Position numbers and translations under genes: made by a program. From NCBI GenBank assembly GCA_964529855.1, contig CAZGZU010000007.1, positions 1-26,580 of the forward strand: a stretch of DNA of 26,580 bases. The letters run 5' to 3'. This stretch comes from CAZGZU01 sp964529855 (lineage in GTDB: Bacteria > Patescibacteriota > Minisyncoccia > Portnoybacterales > UBA2143). Positions 1 through 7,103 of the stretch are shown here, in pieces (position 1 is the first letter of the stretch; each line of letters begins with the position of its first letter). Below the pieces are notes generated by a model that had not been told where the DNA came from, searched no databases, and saw only the letters and a program-made list of their open reading frames with translations.

Positions 1-57
1 GTCGTATTCGAGAGACCGAACCTTAATTAGGCCGTATGTTTTGAGGCCGGGCCTTAG
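1..57. repeat. Palindromic element family A, copy 1 (cut by window start)
   Basis: This is the right half of the element seen whole at 1395-1507. It shares the block GTCGTATTCGAGAGACCGAA with that copy, then the GGCCGTATGTTTTGAGGCCG block and GGGCCTTA. It ends three bases before the stop codon of the lytic transglycosylase gene. The left arm lies outside the window. Confidence 0.8.
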
Positions 58-60
58 AAA

Positions 61-1353
61 TTAATCAAAATACTGCTGCTGGAAATTATTGGCTAATTTG
101 ATAACGTAATCAGTCACCTGATTATAGATCCATCGTTGATAACGACTGCCGCCCAAATATTTGGCATAGGCGGTTCGCTCGCCTATTTCTGTCCGCTGAT
201 TAGCTCCCCCATTGGATAGTTTTATGGCAGCGGCCGTAAAAGCATCCCGATGATTCCAGGGGTTAGGTGGATTACTACCGGTCAAAGCAGCCACCTGGTC
301 TTTATAGGCCAGCCAGGTGGTCGGCATAAATTGAGCCACACCCATGGCTCCCCCGCAACCGTACCAGGGCTCGGCGGAAACCGGCTGAAGATCCGCATTA
401 AGACCCAATTCCTGACAAATCTGCAAAAAAGCGTTTTTCTCTTTTTCAGCTCTGGTGATATAACCCAATGACCTGTAACACTGATACATATCTTCCTGCC
501 AGTTGCCTGTGCCGACATTCAAGCCCAATCGCGACTCCGCTTCCAAAACACCCAGGAGAAAAGCCGGCCTGATACCGGTCTTGGTGGCGGCAAAAATAGC
601 ATCCTGAACCGCCTCTTCCAAGGTCAAATTATATTTCTCCAATAAGGAAAGCTGCTCTTTAATGTAGACAATCTCTTTTTCAGCGCCCTGAATCAACTGT
701 TGATAACGCTGTTCTTCTCCTTTGGTCATGTCCAGTAAATCCTCTTTTTGATTCTGGGTATTTTCCACCGTCCTTTTCTGAAGCATCTGCAGGGATTTTA
801 AACGATACTGTTCCTGCCGTTCAGCATCCAATTCGCCTCTCTGGTCTTCCAATTCCCCCTTTAATTCCTGAACAACTATTAAAATACTCTGAATTTCCTC
901 CTGAACACTTTCCAAGGCATTAATCTCATCAAAAAAATCAGAAAACTTTTCATTTTTTAAAATAACTTCCAAAAGGGTTTCCTGGTCATAAATAGCCACT
1001 GTGCGGATATATTCAGCCAAAAGGTCCTTTTTTTGGTCTACCCTCTCCTGTAAATCATTAATCTGGCTGTCTATCTCCTGAATATTCAAACTACTCTTTT
1101 GAATGGTCAAATCTATCTGACTTATTTCCAGACGAAATTTATTAATCTGGTCTTCTAAAATCTGAATTTCCGTCTGCAGTGTGCTGGCTTTTTGTTGGTT
1201 TTCACCAATTTGCTGTTGATATTGATTAATTTCCTGCTGTTTTTGTTTAATCTGATTTTCCAAATCCTGCCGCAATTCATCAATATCAGCTGCCTGAGCA
1301 ACCAAGGGCACTGCCAAGATAATAATTAAAAAAATGATTAGTTTGCGGGACAT
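61..1353 (-). CDS. Secreted coiled-coil lytic transglycosylase-like protein
   Basis: This 430-aa protein has a signal peptide or N-terminal membrane anchor (residues 1-22, hydrophobic core IIFLIIILAVPLVAQA with an AQA-A cleavage-like site). A long Gln/Glu-rich coiled coil follows at about 24-245. The C-terminal domain (about 250-425) resembles SLT/MltB peptidoglycan transglycosylases: a VLEAESRLG segment in which Glu273 of the E-S pair is the likely catalytic acid, and a GAMGVAQFMPTTW motif at 335-347. Known relatives cleave peptidoglycan with formation of 1,6-anhydromuramic acid. The coiled coil recalls PcsB/EnvC-type hydrolases that are controlled by FtsEX, so a role in cell division or separation is possible, but no ftsEX is seen here. 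Two Cys pairs (291/313 and 333) could form disulfides. There is no Shine-Dalgarno before the ATG. The gene lies downstream of bL25, separated by a family A palindrome. Confidence 0.8.
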   Translation of the reverse strand: MSRKLIIFLIIILAVPLVAQAADIDELRQDLENQIKQKQQEINQYQQQIGENQQKASTLQTEIQILEDQINKFRLEISQIDLTIQKSSLNIQEIDSQINDLQERVDQKKDLLAEYIRTVAIYDQETLLEVILKNEKFSDFFDEINALESVQEEIQSILIVVQELKGELEDQRGELDAERQEQYRLKSLQMLQKRTVENTQNQKEDLLDMTKGEEQRYQQLIQGAEKEIVYIKEQLSLLEKYNLTLEEAVQDAIFAATKTGIRPAFLLGVLEAESRLGLNVGTGNWQEDMYQCYRSLGYITRAEKEKNAFLQICQELGLNADLQPVSAEPWYGCGGAMGVAQFMPTTWLAYKDQVAALTGSNPPNPWNHRDAFTAAAIKLSNGGANQRTEIGERTAYAKYLGGSRYQRWIYNQVTDYVIKLANNFQQQYFD

Positions 1354-1394
1354 AGTTATCTAAGGATATCCAAGGCCGAGCCCCAAAAGCTACG

Positions 1395-1507
1395 TAAGGT
1401 TTGGCCTCGAGAACTACGATCTTGCCGAAGGCAAGGTCGTATTCGAGAGACCGAACCTTAATTCAGGCCGTAGGTTTTGAGGCCGGGCCTGAAAACATAC
1501 GGCCTTA
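1395..1507. repeat. Palindromic element family A, copy 2 (double hairpin)
   Basis: Two adjacent imperfect palindromes. The first (1395-1460) pairs a left arm starting TAAGGTTTGGCCTCGAGAAC with a right arm ending CGAGAGACCGAACCTTA around a GAAG loop, about 31 bp per arm with a few mismatches. The second (about 1463-1506) pairs AGGCCGTAGGTTTT with AAAACATACGGCCT (13 of 14) and has an inner TTCAGGCC/GGCCTGAA. Its right arm overlaps the bL25 stop codon at 1505-1507. The same element occurs at 1-57 and 11297-11397. Confidence 0.85.
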
Positions 1508-2233
1508 TTTCTCCTCTTTGATCTCTTCTTTCTCTCCTTCGACTGTCTCTTTCTTGGGCTCTTCTTTAGCTTCTTCCTCAACTTCTTCCTTGGCTTTACC
1601 CTTTTCTTCAACTTCCACCTCTTCTACCTTTTCAGCCGGCGCTTCTTCTAATTCTTCCAGTTCAGCTTTGGTCCGAGGCGGGATTACTGAAGCAACCACC
1701 TCGTCCGGACTGGCCGTTAGTTTGACTTTATCCGGTATTTGTAAATCCTTGACATGAATATTATCTTCAAAGGTTTTCAAAGAGGAAATATCAACCGTTA
1801 TTTCATGAGGCAAGTCCTGGGGCAGGGCCTCTACCTCAACCTGCTGAATACTCTTAATCAAAACGCCATCTTCTTTTTCAACAGCCGCTGACTGGCCAAT
1901 AAAAACCAAAGGCACTTCCACGCTAATAACTTTATCCATTTTAACCTGATAAAAATCAATGTGAATGGGCTTGCCGCTAACCGGGTCTTTGGCTACCTCA
2001 TGAACCAAGACTATTCTTTGTTTTGCCTTATCCTGTTCATCTTTTATCTTCAACTTAATCAAAGTACTCTCGCCGGCTTCCTGATAGAGCTTCTCGAAAT
2101 CCGGTTCTTTAACGGATAAAGCGACGTTTTTAACTTTTTGACCATACAAAATAGCCGGAATCAAACCTTGTTTCCGGACTTGCTTATTAGCGCGGCCTGT
2201 TTCTGGCCGTAATTCAGCTGATAATTCCAACAT
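1505..2233 (-). CDS. rplY: 50S ribosomal protein bL25 (Ctc form) with acidic tail
   Basis: This 242-aa protein has the two-domain long form of bL25, the 5S rRNA-binding protein of the large subunit. The N-terminal domain (about 1-93) includes the conserved GLIPAILYG segment and the HIDFYQV motif near residue 91. The C-terminal Ctc beta domain (about 95-188) has VPLVFIG and the usual KEDGVLI segment. A Glu/Lys-rich tail (about 192-242) is low complexity and probably disordered. The start codon fits the family N-terminus, and no Shine-Dalgarno precedes it. A TATATA box 5 nt upstream suggests a leaderless message. Its stop codon is embedded in palindromic element A copy 2. Identity is firm; the tail is longer than in many homologues. 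Confidence 0.93.
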   Translation of the reverse strand: MLELSAELRPETGRANKQVRKQGLIPAILYGQKVKNVALSVKEPDFEKLYQEAGESTLIKLKIKDEQDKAKQRIVLVHEVAKDPVSGKPIHIDFYQVKMDKVISVEVPLVFIGQSAAVEKEDGVLIKSIQQVEVEALPQDLPHEITVDISSLKTFEDNIHVKDLQIPDKVKLTASPDEVVASVIPPRTKAELEELEEAPAEKVEEVEVEEKGKAKEEVEEEAKEEPKKETVEGEKEEIKEEK

Positions 2234-2238
2234 AAATA

Positions 2239-2244
2239 TATATA
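2239..2244 (-). promoter_or_regulatory. Predicted -10 box for bL25 (leaderless)
   Basis: TATATA on the minus strand lies 5 nt before the bL25 ATG, which places the transcription start at or next to the start codon. There is no Shine-Dalgarno and no clear -35 box. The call rests on position and on the same arrangement at several other genes here. Confidence 0.45.
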
Positions 2245-2276
2245 CATTCTAACTAAAAACCCTTAGAGGGTCAAGG

Positions 2277-2313
2277 AAAATAAAACGGGGATTGAGTATT
2301 ATAACCAATCCCC
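2277..2313 (-). terminator. Intrinsic terminator of the 2329-2631 gene
   Basis: On the minus strand GGGGATTG pairs perfectly with CAATCCCC (arms 2306-2313 and 2287-2294) around an 11-nt loop. GTTTTATTTT follows. It lies 16 nt after the stop codon. Confidence 0.8.
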
Positions 2314-2328
2314 CTCCCTCCAAAATCC

Positions 2329-2631
2329 TCACTTGCCTTTTCCGGAAGAGGCCGACTCTGCCCATTCTCTAAAAAGCCTTACCGCTTTCCTGGCCCGGTC
2401 TCCAACAAGGCCATCCTCTCTTAATTCATCGTTGAATCCCAGACTTCTAAGGGTCCTAATCACTCGATTTGCTCCGGCCTCGTTCTCGCCTGCCTTAGTA
2501 GCCAAAAAAGCATCTAGTCCGTTGTCCCCCTCTGTTCCCAAGACACCATCAAGCACAATCTTGTCGTTAAAACCTCCCTCTTTCAGAGCAGCCAAAACAC
2601 CATCTATCGTTAGTCTGCTATTTCTAACCAT
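2329..2631 (-). CDS. Small protein with two tandem peptidoglycan-binding-like repeats
   Basis: I do not recognise a named family for this 100-aa protein. The start at 2631 is chosen because AAGGAGG lies 8 nt upstream; a longer reading from 2658 would put that site inside the gene. Residues 12-43 and 57-88 align without a gap: both have L, then GFND, then DG, then G, ending in F. The pattern L..LGF....DG..G....AV..F resembles PG_binding_1 repeats, so cell-wall binding is possible. However, no signal peptide or membrane segment is present, so an intracellular role fits equally well. The unit is free-standing: TTGACA-17-TATTCT promoter, about 43-nt leader, strong ribosome site and its own terminator. 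It is divergent from the gene at 2803. Confidence 0.7.
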   Translation of the reverse strand: MVRNSRLTIDGVLAALKEGGFNDKIVLDGVLGTEGDNGLDAFLATKAGENEAGANRVIRTLRSLGFNDELREDGLVGDRARKAVRLFREWAESASSGKGK

Positions 2632-2680
2632 CCAGAAATCCTCCTTTCTTTTTAACAAAAGTACTGAAAATATATAAAAC

Positions 2681-2709
2681 AGAATAATCCACCTTGGTTA
2701 CTTTGTCAA
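2681..2709 (-). promoter_or_regulatory. Sigma-70-type promoter for the 2329-2631 gene
   Basis: On the minus strand TTGACA (2709-2704), a 17-bp spacer, then TATTCT (2686-2681). The predicted start near 2674 gives a leader of about 43 nt with AAGGAGG. It is back-to-back with the plus-strand promoter at 2725-2753. Confidence 0.75.
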
Positions 2710-2724
2710 TAAGAATATAAAGAG

Positions 2725-2753
2725 TTGACAATCGCAATGATAATTTATAAGAT
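2725..2753 (+). promoter_or_regulatory. Sigma-70-type promoter for the 2803-3240 gene
   Basis: TTGACA (2725-2730), a 17-bp spacer and TAAGAT (2748-2753). The predicted start near 2760 gives a leader of about 43 nt, nearly the same as that of its divergent partner. Confidence 0.75.
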
Positions 2754-2802
2754 AAACGAACTAATTTAGCACTCTTAAAATATATGAGGAAAGGAGGAAG
2801 AA

Positions 2803-3240
2803 ATGAAATTAGAAGTTATCGTCAGTCCCAAAGTAAAAGAACTATCGCCAGGGATTCAGAAAGAGTTAATTAAGGACCTTAATCAGCTTAATTCAACAGT
2901 CCTTAATGAAGTATTGAAACAACATCTTCGCGTCAGAGATGTTGAGCTAAGCGAATTGGATGCTCCAGGATGCGAGTTCGCTGGCGGGAGAAAAGACAAA
3001 TTCTTTTGCCGGGTCTGGCTGACTGGAATTCCTGTTATGGATGGGCTAACCGTAGAATATTTAAACCGCGCCCGTTTTGAGCTCGCGCACATTTACAAAG
3101 AAGCAATCTCAAAAGATATGCCCAAAGGAACCCAAACTTCCCTCCAGGTCTCTATTGCATTTGAGACTCCCCTGCCAGTAAACGACCTAACAATGATAGA
3201 GTTCGACGAAACAGCCATGGGGGGAGCAAATATCTTATAG
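2803..3240 (+). CDS. Orphan 145-aa soluble protein
   Basis: I do not recognise this protein. It is 145 aa, soluble and of mixed helix/strand character, with two cysteines (57 and 69) around a Gly-Gly-Arg-Lys segment. The N-terminus is a strand-like LEVIVSP followed by an amphipathic helix (about 16-42). The middle has RVWLTGIPVMDGLTVEYL and an Arg/Glu helix. There is no signal peptide or membrane segment. Start choice is secure: AAAGGAGG lies 6 nt before the ATG, and a TTGACA-17-TAAGAT promoter lies 50 nt upstream. It belongs to the class of free-standing genes with strong ribosome sites. Its transcript may end at the hairpin at 3276-3310, although that hairpin has its T-run on the other strand. 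Confidence 0.7.
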   Translation: MKLEVIVSPKVKELSPGIQKELIKDLNQLNSTVLNEVLKQHLRVRDVELSELDAPGCEFAGGRKDKFFCRVWLTGIPVMDGLTVEYLNRARFELAHIYKEAISKDMPKGTQTSLQVSIAFETPLPVNDLTMIEFDETAMGGANIL

Positions 3241-3275
3241 TTTTTACGACTAAGAAAGAAGAACAAAACAATACA

Positions 3276-3310
3276 AAGAGCCGGCTTGGATTTAACTCAA
3301 GTCGGCTCTT
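3276..3310 (-). terminator. Terminator of the central-carbon operon (possibly bidirectional)
   Basis: AAGAGCCGGCTT (3276-3287) pairs with AAGTCGGCTCTT (3299-3310), a 12-bp stem with one wobble and an 11-nt loop. On the minus strand TTTGTATTGTTTTG follows the stem, fitting the end of the operon after the ferredoxin. It may also stop the convergent plus-strand gene at 2803. Confidence 0.8.
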
Positions 3311-3329
3311 AAAATTGTCGCAAAAGAGA

Positions 3330-3527
3330 TTATTCTTCTGTCTCAATGGCCTGGACAGGACAAACTTCAGCCGCTTCTTTAACGCAATCTTCATTGGCTT
3401 GCCCCTGATTGCTGCCATCTTTTTTCAAAATGGCCTTGTTATCTTCACTCAAATCAAAAACATCGGGGCAAATCGCTGAACAACTGCCGCAACCAATGCA
3501 TTTTTCCTGGTCAATGGTTATTTTCAT
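3330..3527 (-). CDS. Single-cluster [4Fe-4S] ferredoxin
   Basis: This 65-aa electron carrier has C10-x2-C13-x2-C16-x3-C20-P followed by C48 and C56-P. In known ferredoxins of this type (Thermotoga and Desulfovibrio I-like), C10, C13, C16 and the last Cys bind one [4Fe-4S] cluster, while the other two form a disulfide. C20 and C48 match that pair. The second cluster of 2[4Fe-4S] ferredoxins is absent. The ATG overlaps the aldolase stop codon (TAATG), so translation is probably coupled. It is the last gene of the carbon operon. Possible partners are the hydrogenase or an unseen ferredoxin-dependent enzyme. Confidence 0.9.
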   Translation of the reverse strand: MKITIDQEKCIGCGSCSAICPDVFDLSEDNKAILKKDGSNQGQANEDCVKEAAEVCPVQAIETEE

Positions 3528-4273
3528 TATTTGAAAATAATTTCCTTTAATTTTTTGGTAATTTCCAAAGGATTTTCACGCTGCCAGACATTTCGACCTA
3601 CAGCAATGCCAATGGCGCCTGCTTCCATAATATTTTTTACTACTTCCAGGAATTCCTTATCCGATACTTTGGGCCCGCCGGATAAAACCACTTTTGTTTT
3701 GCCGGCTGCCTTAACTGCCTGGGCAAAACACTCCTTGGAACCGCAGTATTTTATCTTAACCATATCAGCTCCCAGTTCCAGACCAAGCCGGGCCGCATAA
3801 GCGGTAATCTCCGGCGAATCATCGTCCTTAATTGCCTTGCCCCGCGGATACATCCAGCCAATAACCACCAAGTTATGTTTTTCTGAATCCTGCTCAATCT
3901 GGCTGAACTCTTTAAGCATCTCGCTTTCATGCTCACTGCCCAGATAAACCGTATAGCCAACCGCCATTGCTCCCAACTCCACCGCTTCAGCTACTGAACA
4001 AATTTGCTTGGAAAGGGGTTCGCCGCCGACTAATCTGGTTTTGCCGTTCAGTTTAACGATTAAAGGAATTTTATCCTTGTAATCCGGATAGTATTTCTCG
4101 GCTATTCCTTTTTGCAGAACTATCGCATTATAGCCGCCCTGAACAGCCAAATCCAAAATATACTTGGGGTCAATACTCCGTCCTTTTAAGTCAATTGGCC
4201 CATGCTCAATTCCATGGTCATAGGCCAAGTAAATTGCTTTTCCATTGGTGGTGATTTTTGATAAATCAGTCAT
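3527..4273 (-). CDS. fba: Class I fructose-bisphosphate aldolase, archaeal/DhnA type
   Basis: This 248-aa TIM-barrel protein of the DeoC/FbaB/DhnA superfamily cleaves or forms fructose 1,6-bisphosphate through a Schiff base. Visible motifs are LAYDHGIEHGP (Asp19-His20), GWMYPRG (Trp140 and Tyr142) and DMVKIKYCG with the likely Schiff-base lysine at 173 (or 175). The phosphate-binding end has LSGGP and IGIAVGRNVW. The length is typical. It follows an unknown gene by 15 nt and a PfkB-family kinase before that, and the ferredoxin overlaps its stop. No Shine-Dalgarno is visible, so coupling to the upstream gene is likely. The main alternative within the superfamily is another DhnA-type aldolase, but neighbours in glycolysis and the pentose phosphate pathway favour fructose bisphosphate. 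Confidence 0.88.
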   Translation of the reverse strand: MTDLSKITTNGKAIYLAYDHGIEHGPIDLKGRSIDPKYILDLAVQGGYNAIVLQKGIAEKYYPDYKDKIPLIVKLNGKTRLVGGEPLSKQICSVAEAVELGAMAVGYTVYLGSEHESEMLKEFSQIEQDSEKHNLVVIGWMYPRGKAIKDDDSPEITAYAARLGLELGADMVKIKYCGSKECFAQAVKAAGKTKVVLSGGPKVSDKEFLEVVKNIMEAGAIGIAVGRNVWQRENPLEITKKLKEIIFK

Positions 4274-4288
4274 AGATGAATCAAGGCC

Positions 4289-5548
4289 TTACTCAAGCAC
4301 AACAAAGCCCTTATCCAAATTCTCCATCATCAGTTTATCCAGGGCCTCTTCGCCCATATACTCAGTGAAAACTCTGTTCCAAAGCGCTTCCTGCTGATGA
4401 TAAAGATATTTTGATTCAAAGCCCATTTTCTGGAGTAAGGAAATACCATTATCAAACAAATCAAAACTGATTAAAATTTCCTTTTTAGAATTATTTGAAG
4501 GAAAATATTGACCGGCCACGTCCAAATCTTGCCAAAACCCCAGACCTATTTCCGGAAAACGTTGGGCAAACCTATAAATCACTTTGGCCGCCTTGGCATA
4601 ATGCCAGGCCTCCGGACTGATATGCGGTTCAGCCAAGCGGGGGTCATGGGGGTCTTTTTTAGCCAAATAAGCCACGGCAATCCGCCAGCTCATCTTTTCA
4701 GTATCCGGCAGAGCTTCGCCGCTTACCTCCACTTTCAGGGCATTAATCATCTTCTTGGCAAAATCTTCTCCCTGGCTGTAAATTTTAAAAAGTCGGGCAT
4801 GCCAGTCAACCTCGTAAATATAGTGCAGGGTCATAAAAAAAAGATAAAGCACTTCACCGACAACTTGTTCAGCCACCGGGATGACAAAAACCAGCCCCAA
4901 TTCCTTCAAATGGCTCATATGATGCAACTTCTTGCCCAGGAATTTCTGACCAATGCCCAGCCATCTTTCCGGCAGAACCATTATTTTAATCTCCCTCTGC
5001 TCAAAATCTTCTTTTTTTAAATTATGATAGGCCTTGAAAAAAACGTCGTTGAGCCAGCGACTGTCTTCAGCAAATCTTAAAGCGGCGAACAACTCAAAGA
5101 TATCTTCCTTTTCCAGCATTTTTTCAATGTCATCGCCATAGCCCAAACTGGCCATAATCCGCTTGGGCGGATTTAATCTGAATAATTCCCTGGCCTTTTC
5201 TTCTTTGAGAAAAAAACCGGATAAACTGTTGGTCAGTTCCCTGGTAGCATTAAGCAAACTCCGACAACCGACTGCCGTAGAAAAATCAGGTTTATAAAAA
5301 TGTTTTAAAAGGAGTTGGTCATTTTGTTCAGCCTGATTAATCAAGACCTGGTAAACCTCCTGGGCCTTTACCTGGCTGTTTAATTTTAATTCAGCTAATT
5401 TTTGTTTAATTTTTTGGTCATTGTCCCGAACAATCTTTTCAATCACTCCTTTTTTATTGCTGATTTTCTCCATTTTCTTCTGCAAATCCAAAATAACCTC
5501 CTCTGATGTTCTCAATAATCTGGCTAAACTACTGACTTCCGACTTCAT
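4289..5548 (-). CDS. Unknown 419-aa helical protein in the sugar-phosphate operon
   Basis: I cannot assign a family. The start at 5548 gives an ATGA overlap with the kinase stop; an upstream start in the same frame would overlap the kinase by 90 nt and is less likely. Residues 1-75 look like a coiled coil (RTSEEVILDLQKKMEKIS and following). The rest is mostly helical, with a His cluster (His209, 210, 213), then His242 and His250 in a hydrophobic stretch (TLHYIYEVDWH), and a Trp/Tyr-rich C-terminal half. A hydrophobic segment at about 218-245 could be buried rather than membrane-spanning. It sits between a PfkB kinase and fructose-bisphosphate aldolase with almost no spacing. That suggests a role tied to sugar phosphates, but this is inference from position only. 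Confidence 0.75.
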   Translation of the reverse strand: MKSEVSSLARLLRTSEEVILDLQKKMEKISNKKGVIEKIVRDNDQKIKQKLAELKLNSQVKAQEVYQVLINQAEQNDQLLLKHFYKPDFSTAVGCRSLLNATRELTNSLSGFFLKEEKARELFRLNPPKRIMASLGYGDDIEKMLEKEDIFELFAALRFAEDSRWLNDVFFKAYHNLKKEDFEQREIKIMVLPERWLGIGQKFLGKKLHHMSHLKELGLVFVIPVAEQVVGEVLYLFFMTLHYIYEVDWHARLFKIYSQGEDFAKKMINALKVEVSGEALPDTEKMSWRIAVAYLAKKDPHDPRLAEPHISPEAWHYAKAAKVIYRFAQRFPEIGLGFWQDLDVAGQYFPSNNSKKEILISFDLFDNGISLLQKMGFESKYLYHQQEALWNRVFTEYMGEEALDKLMMENLDKGFVVLE

Positions 5549-6531
5549 ATCTTCTTTTTCTCCACTTTTACTTTCTCCCACTTGCCCCATTCTCCTTTTT
5601 TCAAAAGTCCGTTGGTCGCCCCCATTTTCTGCAAACAAGCCGTGGCATTGGCCGTGGCCAATTGAATGGCATAACTGACGTCTTCTTTATCTATATAACC
5701 GGCCACAAAACCGGAGCCAAAAGCGTCACCGGCGCCGGTCCGGTCAATCAAGCCGGATTTCGGAATGCCGGCTGAATATCGGTATTGACCGTCAGAAACA
5801 ACTACTCCCTCCGGCCCTTTGGTCATCACGACAATCCCTTTAACCCACTCATCTAATTTTTCAAAAATCTGCTCTTCCATTTTAAAATCTGTCTGGGTTA
5901 AGCGAGCCGCTTCTTCCTGATTTAAAATAATAATATCCATCTTATCCAACAGAGAACGGGTCATCTCTAGCCCTTCGGTTAATTGAGTGTCGCCTACCGG
6001 ATTAACGGCCGTCTTAATCTTGTTTTGTTGAGCAAAATTAAGCACCGGTTCAACAATCTTATAACTATCCCTGGACAACGAACCAAGATAGACCCAGGAG
6101 GTCTTAAGTTCGCCAAAAGGAATGTCTTTTTCGGTTATTTGATGGCAGGCGCCCATTTTTTTCAAAATGGTCCGACCGACTTCCGGCAAAGAAATGATTA
6201 CTGAATAAGCGGTCGGCCATTTATCCGCCTCTTTGAGCAAATCCAGAGAAACACCGTGTCTGGACAGTTCGTCTTTGACCCACTGACCGGCCGGGTCCTG
6301 ACCAATTAATCCCAGATAAGCTGTTTTAAGTCCCTGTAGGGCAAAGGTTACCGCGCTATTGGTACCGGTGCCGCCCATAGCAAAAAAGACCTCGTCCATC
6401 TTCATCTTAGAACCAAGAGGAACGCAAAGTCCTTTTTGGGTAATAAACTTCTGGCTCTCCACTACCTGAAATTCCCGACTGCTCATGAAAACATCCTGGG
6501 TAGCCGAACCAAAAGTAATGATGTCGTACAT
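5545..6531 (-). CDS. PfkB/ribokinase-family carbohydrate kinase
   Basis: This 328-aa kinase transfers phosphate from ATP to a sugar or nucleoside hydroxyl. It has the N-terminal substrate-binding signature AMGGTGTNSAVTFALQGL (51-68), and the PfkB second signature DRTGAGDAFGSGFVAGYI (263-280) in which GAGD supplies the anion hole and Asp269 the catalytic base. The ILNQEEA segment (202-208) matches the family. Its stop overlaps the next gene (ATGA), and aldolase follows. This could be the phosphofructokinase step that many candidate-phylum genomes seem to lack, or a ribokinase feeding the pentose phosphate enzymes upstream; sequence alone does not decide. The start codon is 2 nt after the previous stop and has no Shine-Dalgarno, so it is likely coupled. 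Confidence 0.88.
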   Translation of the reverse strand: MYDIITFGSATQDVFMSSREFQVVESQKFITQKGLCVPLGSKMKMDEVFFAMGGTGTNSAVTFALQGLKTAYLGLIGQDPAGQWVKDELSRHGVSLDLLKEADKWPTAYSVIISLPEVGRTILKKMGACHQITEKDIPFGELKTSWVYLGSLSRDSYKIVEPVLNFAQQNKIKTAVNPVGDTQLTEGLEMTRSLLDKMDIIILNQEEAARLTQTDFKMEEQIFEKLDEWVKGIVVMTKGPEGVVVSDGQYRYSAGIPKSGLIDRTGAGDAFGSGFVAGYIDKEDVSYAIQLATANATACLQKMGATNGLLKKGEWGKWEKVKVEKKKI

Positions 6532-6533
6532 AT

Positions 6534-7073
6534 TTATAAGCCCTGCTCTTTAATTCCCTTGACTCTCCCAATCAGCTCTTCTCTTATCTCTTCGGCTTTC
6601 TCTTTATCAAGACCGGGCAATCTTCCTTCGGCCCATCCTCTTTTACCTCCGGCTGAAAAACCGGCTGTCTGGATATGAATATCGCTTAAGCCTAAAATTC
6701 TGGCAACCAGTCCCCGATAGATATCAACGTTCTGAATTCTTTCATAAGGAATTGAAACGTAACGCTTCCAAATAATCCCTCTTTCCGCTTTGTAGGCATT
6801 TTCGGTTAATTCATATCGCCAAAAATGATAACTTAAGCGAGCCCAGATATAGCTGAGAATCATCAGACCAATAAAAATCAAAACTGCCCACCACCAAAAT
6901 CCTTCAAAATCTATCACTCTTTGAAAACCTCCTTCAATTTCAACTTCTTTATCCTGAACGCCGTTCATAATAATCACCACAATCATAAATGAAAAGAATA
7001 CAGCCAACCATAAATAAACCAGCAGACATCTAAAGAAGAACATCCAAACTGACCTGGGATGAAGTTTTTCCAT
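6534..7073 (-). CDS. Membrane protein with bacterial PH domain (bPH2, YdbS-like)
   Basis: This 179-aa protein has two transmembrane helices (about 11-36 and 59-82) followed by a bPH2 domain (about 85-175). The segment YELTENAYKAERGIIWKR, then SIPYERIQNVDIYRG and ILGLSDIHIQTAG, is typical of YdbS/YdbT-like proteins. Their function is not established, though related proteins have been linked to envelope homeostasis. An AAAGGAG site lies 6 nt before the ATG. The gene lies between transketolase and the sugar kinase on the same strand, 30 nt after transketolase. No metabolic role is known, and the position may just reflect cotranscription. Confidence 0.85.
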   Translation of the reverse strand: MEKLHPRSVWMFFFRCLLVYLWLAVFFSFMIVVIIMNGVQDKEVEIEGGFQRVIDFEGFWWWAVLIFIGLMILSYIWARLSYHFWRYELTENAYKAERGIIWKRYVSIPYERIQNVDIYRGLVARILGLSDIHIQTAGFSAGGKRGWAEGRLPGLDKEKAEEIREELIGRVKGIKEQGL

Positions 7074-7103
7074 ATTTTTCTCCTTTCTTTTTTTATGACC
7101 TTT

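Noticed and set aside
1401..1757. Plus-strand Ser/Thr-rich frame
   Set aside because: It is the complement of the Glu/Lys-rich bL25 tail and of palindromic element A.
5549..5638. Longer start for the unknown operon gene
   Set aside because: It would overlap the kinase by 94 bp; ATG 5548 gives a normal ATGA overlap.
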